A program made the translations under genes and the position numbers. 48,159 nucleotides of DNA from JBCBEX01 sp038528235. GTDB lineage: Bacteria > Bacteroidota > Rhodothermia > Rhodothermales > Rubricoccaceae. Location of the stretch: NCBI GenBank assembly GCA_038528235.1, contig JBCBEX010000025.1, forward strand, positions 1-48,159, given 5' to 3'. Numbering within the stretch: position 1 is the first letter of the stretch; the number at the start of each line of letters is the position of its first letter. The notes below the pieces were generated by a model. That model had not been told where the DNA came from. It made no database searches and saw only the letters and a list, made by a program, of their open reading frames with translations. Shown here piece by piece: positions 25,315 through 34,323 of the stretch.

Positions 25315-26049
25315 GTGTCTCGACGCCTTTTGCTGCTCAGCAACTCGACCCTCCCGGGGGAGCCGTTCCTGAGTTGGCCTACTGATGCGATCCGCGCCTT
25401 CCTCGGTGAATCTGTGCAGCGCGTGCTGTTCGTCCCGTTCGCAGGCGTCCGCATCTCGTTCGATGACTACAGTGCGCGTGTCCGAGAGCGCTTCACCGAT
25501 CTCGGCTATGCGCTCGACAGCGTTCATGAGTGCTCCGATCCCATCGAGGCGGTCCAGAACGCGGAAGCGATTGTCGTGGGAGGTGGCAACACCTTTCATC
25601 TCGTCGCGCACCTGCACCGGCATGGTCTCGTCACAGAGATTGCCTCGCGGGTACTAAACGGGACGCCGTATGTCGGCTGGAGCGCCGGGGCCAACGTGGC
25701 CTGCCCGACGCTCTCGACGACGAACGACATGCCGATCGTTGAGCCTGCGAGCTTTTCCGCGCTCAACCTTGTTCCTTTCCAGATCAATCCGCACTTCACC
25801 GACGCCGCGATCCCAAACCACGGCGGTGAGACCCGCTCCGAGCGCATCGCCGAGTTCGTGATCGCCAACCCGACGCGCCGTGTGGTCGGCCTTCCCGAGG
25901 GCACCGGCCTCCTCGTCGAAAACGAGACGGTCACACCCGTAGGCGAGGCGAGCGCCACGCTGTTCGGCTCTGCGCATCCGCCGCGGCGACTTTCCCCCGC
26001 TGACCTCGGAGTGCTCCTCGCAGAACCCGTTTTCGGCGCTCCGGGCTGA
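25315..26049 (+). CDS. pepE: Peptidase E (alpha-aspartyl dipeptidase)
   Basis: Encodes 244 aa from GTG 25315 (first residues VSRRLLLLSNSTLPGEPFLS), against 229 for E. coli PepE. The enzyme (family S51) hydrolyses dipeptides with N-terminal aspartate in the cytoplasm. Hallmarks are LLLLSNST, VLFVPFAGV, AEAIVVGGGNTFHL, the nucleophile Ser in GWSAGANVACPT, TTNDMPIVEP, FQINPHFTDA and VGLPEGTGL. The frame runs upstream to 25165 but includes the repeat operator and no family sequence, so the GTG is preferred. It has the 9-bp repeat array in front, like crtI, suggesting shared regulation. Confidence 0.94.
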   Translation: MSRRLLLLSNSTLPGEPFLSWPTDAIRAFLGESVQRVLFVPFAGVRISFDDYSARVRERFTDLGYALDSVHECSDPIEAVQNAEAIVVGGGNTFHLVAHLHRHGLVTEIASRVLNGTPYVGWSAGANVACPTLSTTNDMPIVEPASFSALNLVPFQINPHFTDAAIPNHGGETRSERIAEFVIANPTRRVVGLPEGTGLLVENETVTPVGEASATLFGSAHPPRRLSPADLGVLLAEPVFGAPG

Positions 26050-26361
26050 CAGACAGAATGACACGCATCAGTTGTCGCGTCGGCACTCTCCGCCTCGGTG
26101 TCTCTTCCGTTGCACACGTCCCGTTGCCGAATCTGCACGCGCGATCCGTAAGACTCATGCCCAGACAGACATCCATACCCGTATTCAGCCGAATCTTAGT
26201 GCAGAACACCCCGAAATGTCGGCGGTCTGCCGTATGTTCCGTGAATGCTTCCGCCAATCTGACAGGATTTGTCGACCCGGCTTAGTTGTTGTTTAAACAC
26301 TAGTCATCAACCCGTGCGCGTTCATCGCGCCAGACGTTTTCGTTCGCCAACCATCACCGAC
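26050..26361. other. Gap of 312 bp before the sigma-factor gene
   Basis: No gene seen. An 8-bp palindrome GTTTAAAC lies at 26291-26298, about 64 bp before the chosen start. No clear promoter could be assigned. Confidence 0.4.
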
Positions 26362-27030
26362 GTGGCTATTCCCACCATCCGTACGACCTCTGAGACGTCG
26401 CGCCGCCGCCCGCAGCGGCACACGCCCGCGCAGCGCCGCGCCGTCCTCACCGAAATGACCGACGAGGAGCTGATGAAGCTCTTCCAGCAGGGCACCGTGG
26501 AGGCGTTTGACCTCCTCGTGGGCCGCTACTCGGAGCGCCTCTCGCAGTACCTCTATCGGTTCACCAAGGACATGCGCCGTGTGGAAGACCTCCTCCAGGA
26601 GACCTTCCTCCGTGTCTACCGCAACCGTCACTCTTACCAGCCGGTCGCGCGCTTCTCGACGTGGCTCTACACGATCGCGGGCAACCTCGCGCGCTCGGAG
26701 TACCGCAAGCGCAAGCGCCGTCGCACGCGCTCGTTGCAGGCGCAGAGCCGCGACGGGGAGGAGTACGAACTCGAAATCCCCGACGACACCTACGCCGCCG
26801 ACATCGACGCAGAGCGTGACTTTCAGGACCAGCACATCATGGCGGCGCTGAGCGAGCTCCCCGACAAGTTCCGCGAGGTCGTCGTGCTGCGCGATGTGCA
26901 GCAGCTCTCCTACGAGGAGATCGCCGACATCACGGGCCTCCCGATGGGCACGGTGAAGAGCCGCATCAACCGCGGTCGCACCAAGCTCCAGGGCATGCTC
27001 GCAGACATCTACCCGTTCTCGCAGAACTAG
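26362..27030 (+). CDS. ECF-type sigma-70 family RNA polymerase sigma factor
   Basis: Encodes 222 aa from GTG 26362; ATG 26455 (MTDEELMKLF) would leave 191 aa and is a real alternative. Region 2 runs from EAFDLLVGRYSERLSQYL through RRVEDLLQETFLRVYRN to FSTWLYTIAGNLARSEYRKR, which holds the core-binding and -10 recognition parts. A basic, acidic linker follows (~residues 120-150). Region 4 is ALSELPDKFREVVVLRDVQQ, then LSYEEIADITGLPMGTVKSR, the -35 helix-turn-helix. No anti-sigma gene is next to it. The N-terminal ~30 residues are basic and Thr/Arg-rich, and the gene ends before a clear terminator. Confidence 0.9.
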   Translation: MAIPTIRTTSETSRRRPQRHTPAQRRAVLTEMTDEELMKLFQQGTVEAFDLLVGRYSERLSQYLYRFTKDMRRVEDLLQETFLRVYRNRHSYQPVARFSTWLYTIAGNLARSEYRKRKRRRTRSLQAQSRDGEEYELEIPDDTYAADIDAERDFQDQHIMAALSELPDKFREVVVLRDVQQLSYEEIADITGLPMGTVKSRINRGRTKLQGMLADIYPFSQN

Positions 27031-27090
27031 GCACACGTCGCCTCCTGCCCTGAACGATTCGGGTCTACCCCACCCGGCCAGAACGAAAAC

Positions 27091-27125
27091 GCCCCCGGCT
27101 GCACCACGCGGCCGGGGGCTTTTTT
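27091..27125 (+). terminator. Rho-independent terminator of the sigma-factor gene
   Basis: A 9-bp GC stem (GCCCCCGGC / GCCGGGGGC) with an 11-nt loop is followed by CTTTTTT. It separates the sigma gene from the convergent carbohydrate operon. Confidence 0.9.
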
Positions 27126-27162
27126 GCTTAAGAGCGTCAGGTTTGCGTTGGAGCGTCCGGGC

Positions 27163-30100
27163 CTACAGCACTACGTCCACCACGATCCGGGCGATGGTGC
27201 CCGTGCGGTCGAACACGTCGGCGCTCACGTCGGCGGGGAGTGCAGAGCCCTCGAACGCCTGACTTTCCGTCTCCGACCGCACCAACTCGATGCGCGGCGT
27301 CGAGGCGCGGCGGTAGAGGACGGGCACCTGCGCGTAGGTGAACGCCATCGCGCCCGCTGGCACGTCGAGCGTCTGCGGTGTGTTATCGAGGTCCACGTAG
27401 GCAAACGTAGCCGGGGCGTCGAAGAACTCGTCGGGGCGGAGGAGCTGCGGCTCGAAGTGGAGCCGCCCGTGTTCGACGAAGACGCCGAGTTCGCCCCAGC
27501 GCCAGATCAGGTCCTCCTTCACCATGCCCGTCATGCCGGGCTGCTTCGCGCCGCCGGTGCCGGGCGAGTGCGAGTAGGGATCGGTCGGGAACGCGCCGTA
27601 TTCGAGCGGCGACTTGTTGAGCCCGAGCCCGCCGCGCAGGTCGTGATAGCCCTCGGCGAGCTTGCGGAGCGTCTCGGCGTCCGCCCCCGACTCGTGCGCG
27701 CGGAGGAACGTCCGCTGCGCCGCCACTACGAGCTTCGACACCATGTGCCAGTAGATGCTGCCGAGGCCCTCGTAGCCGAAGAACGTGCCCGAGCGGCCCG
27801 TGTAGGCCGGGTGGTCGAAGTGCGTGTCGAACAGGTCGATCAGCGCGTCCCGCTCGGCGGCGACAGCGTCCGGGTAGTCGGCCGCGAGGACGTCGAGGGC
27901 GTCTGCGGCGTTGGCGCGGTTGCGGAACGTGCCGTTGAAGTGCACGCCCCCGCGCACGTCACGCACGACGAAGCGCGTGTCGCCGTCAGCGAGCAGCTGT
28001 TGCAGCAGCGGCGAGGCCGCCACAGCCGCGTTTGGGACGTTGTTCTTCGCGAGGAAGCCCGGGAGGTCGCGGTCCGGGTAGAGGCGATACGTGTGCTGGT
28101 CGGGGCGGTAGAGGTCGCTCGTGCGCATCGCCTCGATGACACCGAGCAGCGCCTCCGGATCGAGCACGCCCGCGCCGAGCGCCGCGACCTGTCCTTCGAG
28201 CATTGGGTAGAGCGTCTTCACGCCCACGCCGTCCGCATCGATGCCGTCCGAGGGGATGACCAGCAGGTTGTAGGCGTTCGCCAGGCCGTCCTCCTCACGG
28301 CGCGCGTCACGGAGTGTGGCGTCCACGGTTTCGCGCACATCGTCGAAGAACGACAGCAGCGCGGCAGGCTCGGCAGTGCGCGTGGCTCCCGAGAGGCCGT
28401 TCGTGTAGAGGCGCGAGCGGTAGGCTTCGCCAGCTAGCCCGAGTTGGTCGAGCAGGGCTTTGCGCGTGGCGTCGGTGAGGGGAGCCTCGGCGTCGAATCC
28501 TGCAAAGGCCGCAGCAACGGCGTCGGTGAAGTCGGCGACTTCCTCGGCGAGCGTGACCGGGCCGTCGGCGTCGGCGAAGATCGCCTGGATGAGGTCGAGG
28601 TAGCGCCGCAGCTCGTGCAGCGTCACCATCGAGATGCCGTAGCCGACGAGCGCGTTGTTGGCGTCGTTCCACTCCGGGCGCTGCGTGTTCATCCAGATGC
28701 CGCCGCCCGCCACGAAGTTGGAGAGCTTGGCGAGCAGCGGAACGAGCAGCTTCTCGGCGAGCGTCGCGCGCGCGATGGCGTCGCCCGTGTAGAGGAGCTT
28801 GCCATCGGCCCCGACCGCCGCGACGCGCGCCTCGATGCGGTCGTGCTCGTCGTGGTCGTAGTCGATGGTGTCGCGCGGGTCGGCGAGGAGCTCCGCGTAC
28901 GAGCAGATGCGGTAGGGGACGTTCGCGTAGGTGAACAGCCGCTCGTTGAGGCGCGCCGTGAGCTGTTCTGGTTCGTGCTCGTGGACGAGTTCGAGCAGGT
29001 GGAGGAGGTAGACCAGCTGGTGGTCGCCCCAGTAGCCGATGTACGACCACTCGTCGTCGGGCTCGATGACCTCCCAGTCGATGCCGTTGTGAGAGATGCG
29101 GTAGGGGTTGTAGCCGTCGGCGGTGGAGGCGTTGAGGAAGGTCGCCACCATGCCCTCGCCGAACGCCGGGAACGAGCGCCCGAGCGCTTCCCAGTTCTGG
29201 AAGAGGTCGCGCCAGTTGCCCTGGAAGCCGCGCTTGACGGTGCCGTCCTCGGCGCGGAGGTCGATGGAGAAGAAGTTCCAAGGGCGGCTCGGGTCGCCGT
29301 GGCGGCGGCTGAAGCTGAGCGGGAGGTACTGCCGGCACAGCCGCTCCAGGTCCGGGTCGAGGTCCTGCTGCTTGTCGAGGAGGGCGCGAAGGTCTTGCAC
29401 CGTGATCGCGTCGGGGAGCGCGGCGAGGAACGCGTGGTCGGCGAGCGGCCGGTGGTGCGTCCGCACGTGCGCGATCAGGTCTACGCGGTAGATGCGGTAG
29501 CCCTCGTCGAAGACGCCCCCGCGCATGATGTTGAACAGCGTGTTCGAGAACTGCCTTGTGGCGATCATGCGGTCCGCCGACGCCTGGAGTCCATCCGCTG
29601 CCGCGACGAACTCGCGCAGCCGGGCGGTGCCCGCTTCCACGTCGTTCAGAACGGCTTGCTGCAACGCGGCGGGGTCGCTCAGTTGGTCGATGAGTGCGAC
29701 GGCGTCGGCGGCGTCCTGCTCGATATCGGCGACCAGCATCCAGCGCTGGGCGTCGCCCGGGGCGAGGTCGAGCGTCGCGTGGACGAAGTAGGCCCCGCGC
29801 TCGGCGCGCACGTCGCGCTCGGGGCGGAGAGCCTGGCCAGCGCGGAAGGCGTCGAGCTGGCGCGTCGAGAGGAGGTGGAGGTCGGGCGCGAGGCCCGCCT
29901 GCCAGACGGTCGTCGCCATGAGCGACTCGCTCGGCTCGGCGCGGTCCACGGGCTGCGCCGAGAGCGTGATCATCCCGAGGCCGGACGCCGGGTCGAGTTC
30001 GTTGCGCTTGTAGGCGTCGGCGAGGACGCTGCGCTCGCTCTGCATGGGTCGGCTGACGCCATAGGGCATGAGATTGCGCAGCCCGTCGAGCACCTGCACG

Positions 30101-30735
30101 CGAACCGGAGCATCGCCATGATGGGTGAGCACGGTGCGGCGGACGAAGCCGTAGCGCTCGCTCGTCGCCCACGTCGTGGCGACGGTGAGGCCGAGGTCGT
30201 CGTTGACCTCCTCGAAGCAGAGGCGGTCGCCGTGGAGCGACTTGTAGAGCGAGCGGCGCGTGCGGTAGAGACCCGCATAGCGATCCGAGAACGGTTCCCA
30301 GAGCGCCCACGTCGGCTGACCGTCTCCGCTGGCACCCTGGGCGACGCGCAGCAGCGTCACGCCGCCGGTCGTGTTGCGCGCGTCGTGGATCTTGTCCACG
30401 GTGACGTAGGGAAAGAGCCCAAAGTCCGGGCTACGGCGCCCGGCCGTGAGCGCGCCCGTCGAGGAGACGAACGTCCAGTGGTCGCTCGAACTCACGAGCG
30501 ACATAAAGAACGGCCGCATCTTGTCGACGTGGGCGATGTGGTACCACGTCTCGCCGTCGCGCTCCACAAACGCACCGGCGACCGGGTCATCGGAGGGGTG
30601 GAGCGCGGCTCCGCCGACGCGCACGGCGGCAGCAGGCGCGTCCGGCAGCAGCAGCGTCCGCCAGTGAGGACCGCGTTCCTGGTCTTCGAGCGCGGGGGTG
30701 CTAGGTGCCTTCGACGAGGAACGGGATGTTGGCAT
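27163..30735 (-). CDS. Large glycoside phosphorylase-like protein (GH94-like six-hairpin fold), ~1190 aa
   Basis: Encodes 1190 aa from ATG 30735, or 1198 from ATG 30759; both starts overlap the end of the upstream hydrolase gene, as in coupled translation. No signal peptide, so probably cytoplasmic. The N-terminal half is beta-rich (MRPFFMSLVSSSDHWTF; PDFGLFPYVTVDKIHD), like GH94-type phosphorylases. The core has RGFQGNWRDLFQNWEALG, TADGYNPYRI, IDWEVIEPDDEWSYIGYWGD, then RPEWNDANNALVGYG, which resembles the DWND catalytic motif of GH94 with Glu for the first Asp. Such enzymes split oligosaccharides with phosphate; length fits large groups such as GH149 or GH161. The exact family and substrate are not certain. 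Confidence 0.75.
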   Translation of the reverse strand: MPTSRSSSKAPSTPALEDQERGPHWRTLLLPDAPAAAVRVGGAALHPSDDPVAGAFVERDGETWYHIAHVDKMRPFFMSLVSSSDHWTFVSSTGALTAGRRSPDFGLFPYVTVDKIHDARNTTGGVTLLRVAQGASGDGQPTWALWEPFSDRYAGLYRTRRSLYKSLHGDRLCFEEVNDDLGLTVATTWATSERYGFVRRTVLTHHGDAPVRVQVLDGLRNLMPYGVSRPMQSERSVLADAYKRNELDPASGLGMITLSAQPVDRAEPSESLMATTVWQAGLAPDLHLLSTRQLDAFRAGQALRPERDVRAERGAYFVHATLDLAPGDAQRWMLVADIEQDAADAVALIDQLSDPAALQQAVLNDVEAGTARLREFVAAADGLQASADRMIATRQFSNTLFNIMRGGVFDEGYRIYRVDLIAHVRTHHRPLADHAFLAALPDAITVQDLRALLDKQQDLDPDLERLCRQYLPLSFSRRHGDPSRPWNFFSIDLRAEDGTVKRGFQGNWRDLFQNWEALGRSFPAFGEGMVATFLNASTADGYNPYRISHNGIDWEVIEPDDEWSYIGYWGDHQLVYLLHLLELVHEHEPEQLTARLNERLFTYANVPYRICSYAELLADPRDTIDYDHDEHDRIEARVAAVGADGKLLYTGDAIARATLAEKLLVPLLAKLSNFVAGGGIWMNTQRPEWNDANNALVGYGISMVTLHELRRYLDLIQAIFADADGPVTLAEEVADFTDAVAAAFAGFDAEAPLTDATRKALLDQLGLAGEAYRSRLYTNGLSGATRTAEPAALLSFFDDVRETVDATLRDARREEDGLANAYNLLVIPSDGIDADGVGVKTLYPMLEGQVAALGAGVLDPEALLGVIEAMRTSDLYRPDQHTYRLYPDRDLPGFLAKNNVPNAAVAASPLLQQLLADGDTRFVVRDVRGGVHFNGTFRNRANAADALDVLAADYPDAVAAERDALIDLFDTHFDHPAYTGRSGTFFGYEGLGSIYWHMVSKLVVAAQRTFLRAHESGADAETLRKLAEGYHDLRGGLGLNKSPLEYGAFPTDPYSHSPGTGGAKQPGMTGMVKEDLIWRWGELGVFVEHGRLHFEPQLLRPDEFFDAPATFAYVDLDNTPQTLDVPAGAMAFTYAQVPVLYRRASTPRIELVRSETESQAFEGSALPADVSADVFDRTGTIARIVVDVVL

Positions 30736-32044
30736 GAGCGGCGCTTCCTTGCTGGTCATAAATGTTTACAAATAGTCGGTAGGCCCCGGGCTCGGCCGGA
30801 GCCGTCACGGTCACCGAAGTGCCCTCGCCGTCGATGGTGTCGAGGATGGCGGGCGGTACGTCCTCGTCGTCGCCGCCTTCGCTGGTGGCTTGGCTCTCGG
30901 CGAGCACCTGCCATTCATAGCGCAGGGCGTCGTTGTCCGGGTCGGTGACGGCGACCGCGGCTTCATACGACTGGCCAAGCTGCATGGTGATCCCATCTCC
31001 CGCCGTCCGCCCGTCGAGCGTGAACGACGCCAGGCGCGGGGCGCGGTTCTCAGGCCACGCGCCGGTCCAGATCTGCTGCATCACGTCTACGGACTCCGTC
31101 TTTTCACCACTCGGCATAAACATGCCATACCACGTCGGGGTGCGCTCCTGCTTCTGGCCCCAGAGAAAGACGTACGAGCCGAGGATCTGCGTCGTGTCGG
31201 TGGCGATGGCGGTGCGGTAGCGCTCGCCGTAGAGGTCGGCCTTGACCGTGCTGTTGTTCTCGATGGGCGCGTTCCACGGCGTCTTGGCGACCTCCCAGTG
31301 GCCCGTCGCGCCCCACTCGGTGACCATGAGCGGGCCGTCCCAGCCGGATTCCTCGATGTAGCGCGGCAACTCGCCGATGGCCCCGTAGAACTGGACCGAG
31401 AGGATGTCGAGCGCCGGGGCGCGCGTTTTGATCTCGGTGGCGAGGTCGTCGCTCAGACCCGCCAGCATGGTCGTGGTCGGGTGGTTCGGGTCCACCTCCT
31501 CGATCATCGCGGCGATGCCGCCGACGGCGTCCCAGACCTTTGGGTTGGTCGCGCCGAGGTTGAGCTCGTTGCCGATGCCCCACATGAGCAGCGCCGGGTG
31601 GTCCTTGAGGCGCTCCACCTCGCCGCGGATGCGTTCGAGCTGCTCGGCGACGGCGGCCTCGTCGTCGTAGTCGAAGCCGAAGATGCCACGGCCCTCGCCC
31701 TCGCGCTCGCGGGCGATTTCAAGGCCCATCGTAACCATGAGGCCCGCCCCGAAGGCGCGGTCGAGGACTTCCTCGGCGGTGTCGCGTCCGTTGTCCGTGC
31801 GCCACGTACGGAACGAGTTCGCCCCGTGCGACGCCAGCCGGTCGATGTCGCCGAACTCCAAGCCTGCGCCGTTGACGAAGAACGGCGTGCCGTCCACGGT
31901 GAGGTGGTAGCGCCCGTCGGTCTGCACGACCTCCACCACGCGGGGGCCTTCAAAGAGGGGGTTGGGTGCGGGTAGGCCAGGCGTGCCGCACGCCGCAAAA
32001 AGCGCCACAGGAAGAATGAGCACGAGGGGGAGACGAGAGCGCAT
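30701..32044 (-). CDS. Lipoprotein clan-A glycoside hydrolase with C-terminal Ig/PKD-like domain
   Basis: Encodes 447 aa from ATG 32044. The signal ends in a lipobox (LFAAC, Cys19), so the protein should be lipid-anchored. The TIM-barrel part starts VDGTPFFVNGAGLEFGDI, then SHGANSFRTWRTDNG. The acid/base Glu is in WGIGNELNLG and the nucleophile Glu in MVTEWGATG, as in GH2/GH5-like clan A enzymes. After ~residue 345 a beta-sandwich of the PKD/Ig kind follows (VTDPDNDALRYEWQV; EPGAYRLFVNIYD). Substrate unknown; the context (sugar porter before, phosphorylase after) suggests trimming of an oligosaccharide. The frame extends 10 codons further upstream without a better signal. Confidence 0.87.
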   Translation of the reverse strand: MRSRLPLVLILPVALFAACGTPGLPAPNPLFEGPRVVEVVQTDGRYHLTVDGTPFFVNGAGLEFGDIDRLASHGANSFRTWRTDNGRDTAEEVLDRAFGAGLMVTMGLEIAREREGEGRGIFGFDYDDEAAVAEQLERIRGEVERLKDHPALLMWGIGNELNLGATNPKVWDAVGGIAAMIEEVDPNHPTTTMLAGLSDDLATEIKTRAPALDILSVQFYGAIGELPRYIEESGWDGPLMVTEWGATGHWEVAKTPWNAPIENNSTVKADLYGERYRTAIATDTTQILGSYVFLWGQKQERTPTWYGMFMPSGEKTESVDVMQQIWTGAWPENRAPRLASFTLDGRTAGDGITMQLGQSYEAAVAVTDPDNDALRYEWQVLAESQATSEGGDDEDVPPAILDTIDGEGTSVTVTAPAEPGAYRLFVNIYDQQGSAAHANIPFLVEGT

Positions 32045-32144
32045 AGAAGAGAATCGGAGCGCAGCCGCGCTCACGAGGGGAGACGCACCGCGCGAGGGAC
32101 CGTCGGGGGCGGTCGCCTCGCGCAGGCCAAACAGAAAGCAGCGG

Positions 32145-33824
32145 CTACCGGACGAGTTCGGCCTCGAGCTCTTCGAGTGACTTGCCCTTCGTTTCGGGCA
32201 CCACGAAGTACACGAACACGAGCCCGAGCAACGCGATCACCCCGAAGATTGCAAAGGTGGTCGCCGCCCCGAGCGCCGCCAACTCGACGGGGAAGATCTG
32301 CTGCACGGTGTAACTCACGATGGAGTTGATAAAGCCGACGAATGAGATGGCAATGCCGCGAATCCAGGCGGGAAACAACTCCGAGAAGAGCACCCACATG
32401 ACCGGGCCGAGCGACATCGCGAAGGAGGCCACGAACCCGAGGATGCCAATCAGGATCAGCATCGGGCTCAGAGCAACGGCGTCGGTGAGGAACTCGGACT
32501 CGTAGCGGGTTGCTTCCTCGCGCCCGATGGCCTCGGTGAGTGCCGCCTTAAACGCCACGTCGCTCTCGTAGGTCTGGCCGATCAGCGGCGCGATGCTTGG
32601 GGCCAGGCTCGCATCCTCGACAATTTCTGTGGCGGCGGGCGTGAGCGTGTAGGTCGCCTGACCAAACCCGTAGGCGAGGAGGCACATCGACAGCGTGATT
32701 CCGACGAGCCCGCCGATGAGCAGGGGGCGGCGGCCAAGCCGGTCAATCACCATGATGGCGAGAAGCGTAAACACCAGGTTGATCACGCCCACGAGGATGG
32801 CCTGCACGAACGCCGCATCCGTTCCAATGCCGGACTGCTCGAAGATGGTCGGAGCGTAGAAAAACACGGCATTGATGCCGGTCGCCTGCTGGATCACGCC
32901 GATCACGATGCCGATCGTCAGCACGAGCCGGAGTGAGGGCGAGAACAACTGGCCGAGCCGGTTCACAAGCTGGCCGACGCGGATGCGCAGCAGCGAGTCA
33001 CCTGCTTCGAGCCGCCGCTGGACCTCCGCCAGGGCCTCCGCCCGCTCTTCCCGGTCTTCAGACATGCTCTCCTGAATCTCATCGAGTTCCTGGATGGCAG
33101 CCACGTTGCCGATGGCCATTTGCATGACGGGCAGTGCTTCGTCGCGCCGACCCTGCATCAGCAGCCAGCGCGGGCTGGAGGGGACGAAGAAGAGGCCGAA
33201 GAAGTAGAGGATGGCTGGTAGCGTCTCTAGGCCCAACATCCAGCGCCACTCGTTGCCCGCGATCCCGAGCGACAGCGCCCAGCCGGCCGACGAGTCGGCG
33301 AGCTGAAGGATGAGGTAGTTGGTGAAGAACGCCACCGTGATGCCGATCACGATGTTGAGCTGGTTGAACGACACCATCTGGCCGCGCATGTGCGGCGGCG
33401 CGAGCTCGGCGATGTACATCGGCGCGATGATGAGGGACGCTCCCACCCCGATGCCGCCGATCATGCGGGCAATCACGAGGGCTGCAAACGAGGGCGCGAG
33501 TGCGGAACCGATCGCCGATATGGCGTAGAGAATGGCGGCCGCGAAAAGAATCGGCTTGCGTCCGAATCGGTCGGCTAGCGGGCCCGCGAGCATCATCGCG
33601 AGCGTGGAGGTGAGCGTGAGCGAAGCCACGGAGAAGCCCAACTGCGCCTTCGTGAGGCTAAACTCTGTCTCGATGAAGCCCACGACGCCGGAAATGACCG
33701 AGGCGTCGAAGCCCATCAGAAAGCCGCCGAGCGCGACGGTCAGGGCAACGCGGGTGACGTAGAGGCGATTGACCTCCATCGACGAGGTAGGGGAAGACGA
33801 CGGGGTGGGAGAGGCTCCAGACAT
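32145..33824 (-). CDS. Sugar porter, major facilitator superfamily
   Basis: Encodes 559 aa from ATG 33824 (GTG 33830 is also in frame). It has about twelve membrane helices and the sugar-porter signatures: GFDASVISGVVGFI in helix 1, DRFGRKPILFAAAILY in loop 2-3, PMYIAELAPPHMRGQMV after helix 4, SSPRWLLMQGRRDEAL at the end of the first half, and DRLGRRPLLIGG in loop 8-9. ATGINAVFFYAPTIFEQSG matches helix 7. An extended loop of about 65 residues lies between helices 9 and 10. It probably imports a monosaccharide or disaccharide with H+ or Na+. It heads the operon porter, hydrolase, phosphorylase. Confidence 0.93.
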   Translation of the reverse strand: MSGASPTPSSSPTSSMEVNRLYVTRVALTVALGGFLMGFDASVISGVVGFIETEFSLTKAQLGFSVASLTLTSTLAMMLAGPLADRFGRKPILFAAAILYAISAIGSALAPSFAALVIARMIGGIGVGASLIIAPMYIAELAPPHMRGQMVSFNQLNIVIGITVAFFTNYLILQLADSSAGWALSLGIAGNEWRWMLGLETLPAILYFFGLFFVPSSPRWLLMQGRRDEALPVMQMAIGNVAAIQELDEIQESMSEDREERAEALAEVQRRLEAGDSLLRIRVGQLVNRLGQLFSPSLRLVLTIGIVIGVIQQATGINAVFFYAPTIFEQSGIGTDAAFVQAILVGVINLVFTLLAIMVIDRLGRRPLLIGGLVGITLSMCLLAYGFGQATYTLTPAATEIVEDASLAPSIAPLIGQTYESDVAFKAALTEAIGREEATRYESEFLTDAVALSPMLILIGILGFVASFAMSLGPVMWVLFSELFPAWIRGIAISFVGFINSIVSYTVQQIFPVELAALGAATTFAIFGVIALLGLVFVYFVVPETKGKSLEELEAELVR

Positions 33825-33855
33825 CGACACTGCGTGGCAGGACTGGGGGAAACGA

Positions 33856-33869
33856 TGAAAACCTTTTCA
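33856..33869. promoter_or_regulatory. LacI/cre-like operator 1
   Basis: Palindrome TGAAAA-CC-TTTTCA, 32 bp before the sugar-porter start. It matches the LacI-family/cre pattern except for CC instead of CG in the centre. Confidence 0.45.
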
Positions 33870-33915
33870 GGGATACCCCAATGTACCGCGAAGGAGTTGG
33901 TTCGCCAAGCGTGAA

Positions 33916-33929
33916 GGGAAGCGTTTCCA
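33916..33929. promoter_or_regulatory. LacI/cre-like operator 2
   Basis: On the minus strand TGGAAACGCTTCCC, a near-palindrome with central CG that fits the cre consensus TGNAANCGNWNNCW. It lies 60 bp upstream of operator 1. Confidence 0.45.
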
Positions 33930-34173
33930 GGGCGTCGGCCGGGCCGCCGTGAAGCCTGCTGTAGAGGCAGGCGCTCGCTAGTGGCAGTTTCCCGCCGAGG
34001 TACGCGAGAGACGACGCACGTGCTGAGGATGCGAGGCGTCTACTATGCATGGCGGCATACACCGTCCCAGGCTGCAAGGAGAGACGCCGGGCCTGTGCCG
34101 TCTGTTGAGCGCAGATCGCCAGCTGCTGAACTCATACCATATGGAGGAAATACGGGTGCAAGCTCACATCGGA

Positions 34174-34200
34174 GTCATCCCCGATCAGGTCGGGGATGAC
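34174..34200. repeat. Perfect 11-bp inverted repeat
   Basis: GTCATCCCCGA, 5-nt loop, TCGGGGATGAC. It lies 124 bp downstream of the stop of the membrane-protein gene at 34324, with no T tract, so it may be a dispersed palindrome rather than a terminator. Confidence 0.7.
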
Positions 34201-34323
34201 CAAGGCGCAAGTCGGCGCAATGCACGACTATCTCAGATAATTAGTATCAGATCTGGGCCTCTTGCCCGAGGCTCCTCGTTGCTGAGCCTCCTCGTTGCGT
34301 CCGACACGGCCGCAACAGGTCCG

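Larger units (their letters stand above)
33825..34323. other. Gap of ~500 bp: promoter region of the carbohydrate operon plus an inverted repeat
   Basis: No convincing gene. It holds the two LacI-like operators near the porter gene and, further on, a perfect 11-bp inverted repeat at 34174-34200 (GTCATCCCCGA-TCAGG-TCGGGGATGAC), similar to palindromes found scattered in many genomes. Base composition drops in GC from ~34130 onwards. Confidence 0.5.

Noticed and set aside
28444..30948. 834-codon plus-strand frame opposite the phosphorylase-like gene
   Set aside because: No motif, RVEE-type low complexity, opposite a conserved coding frame.
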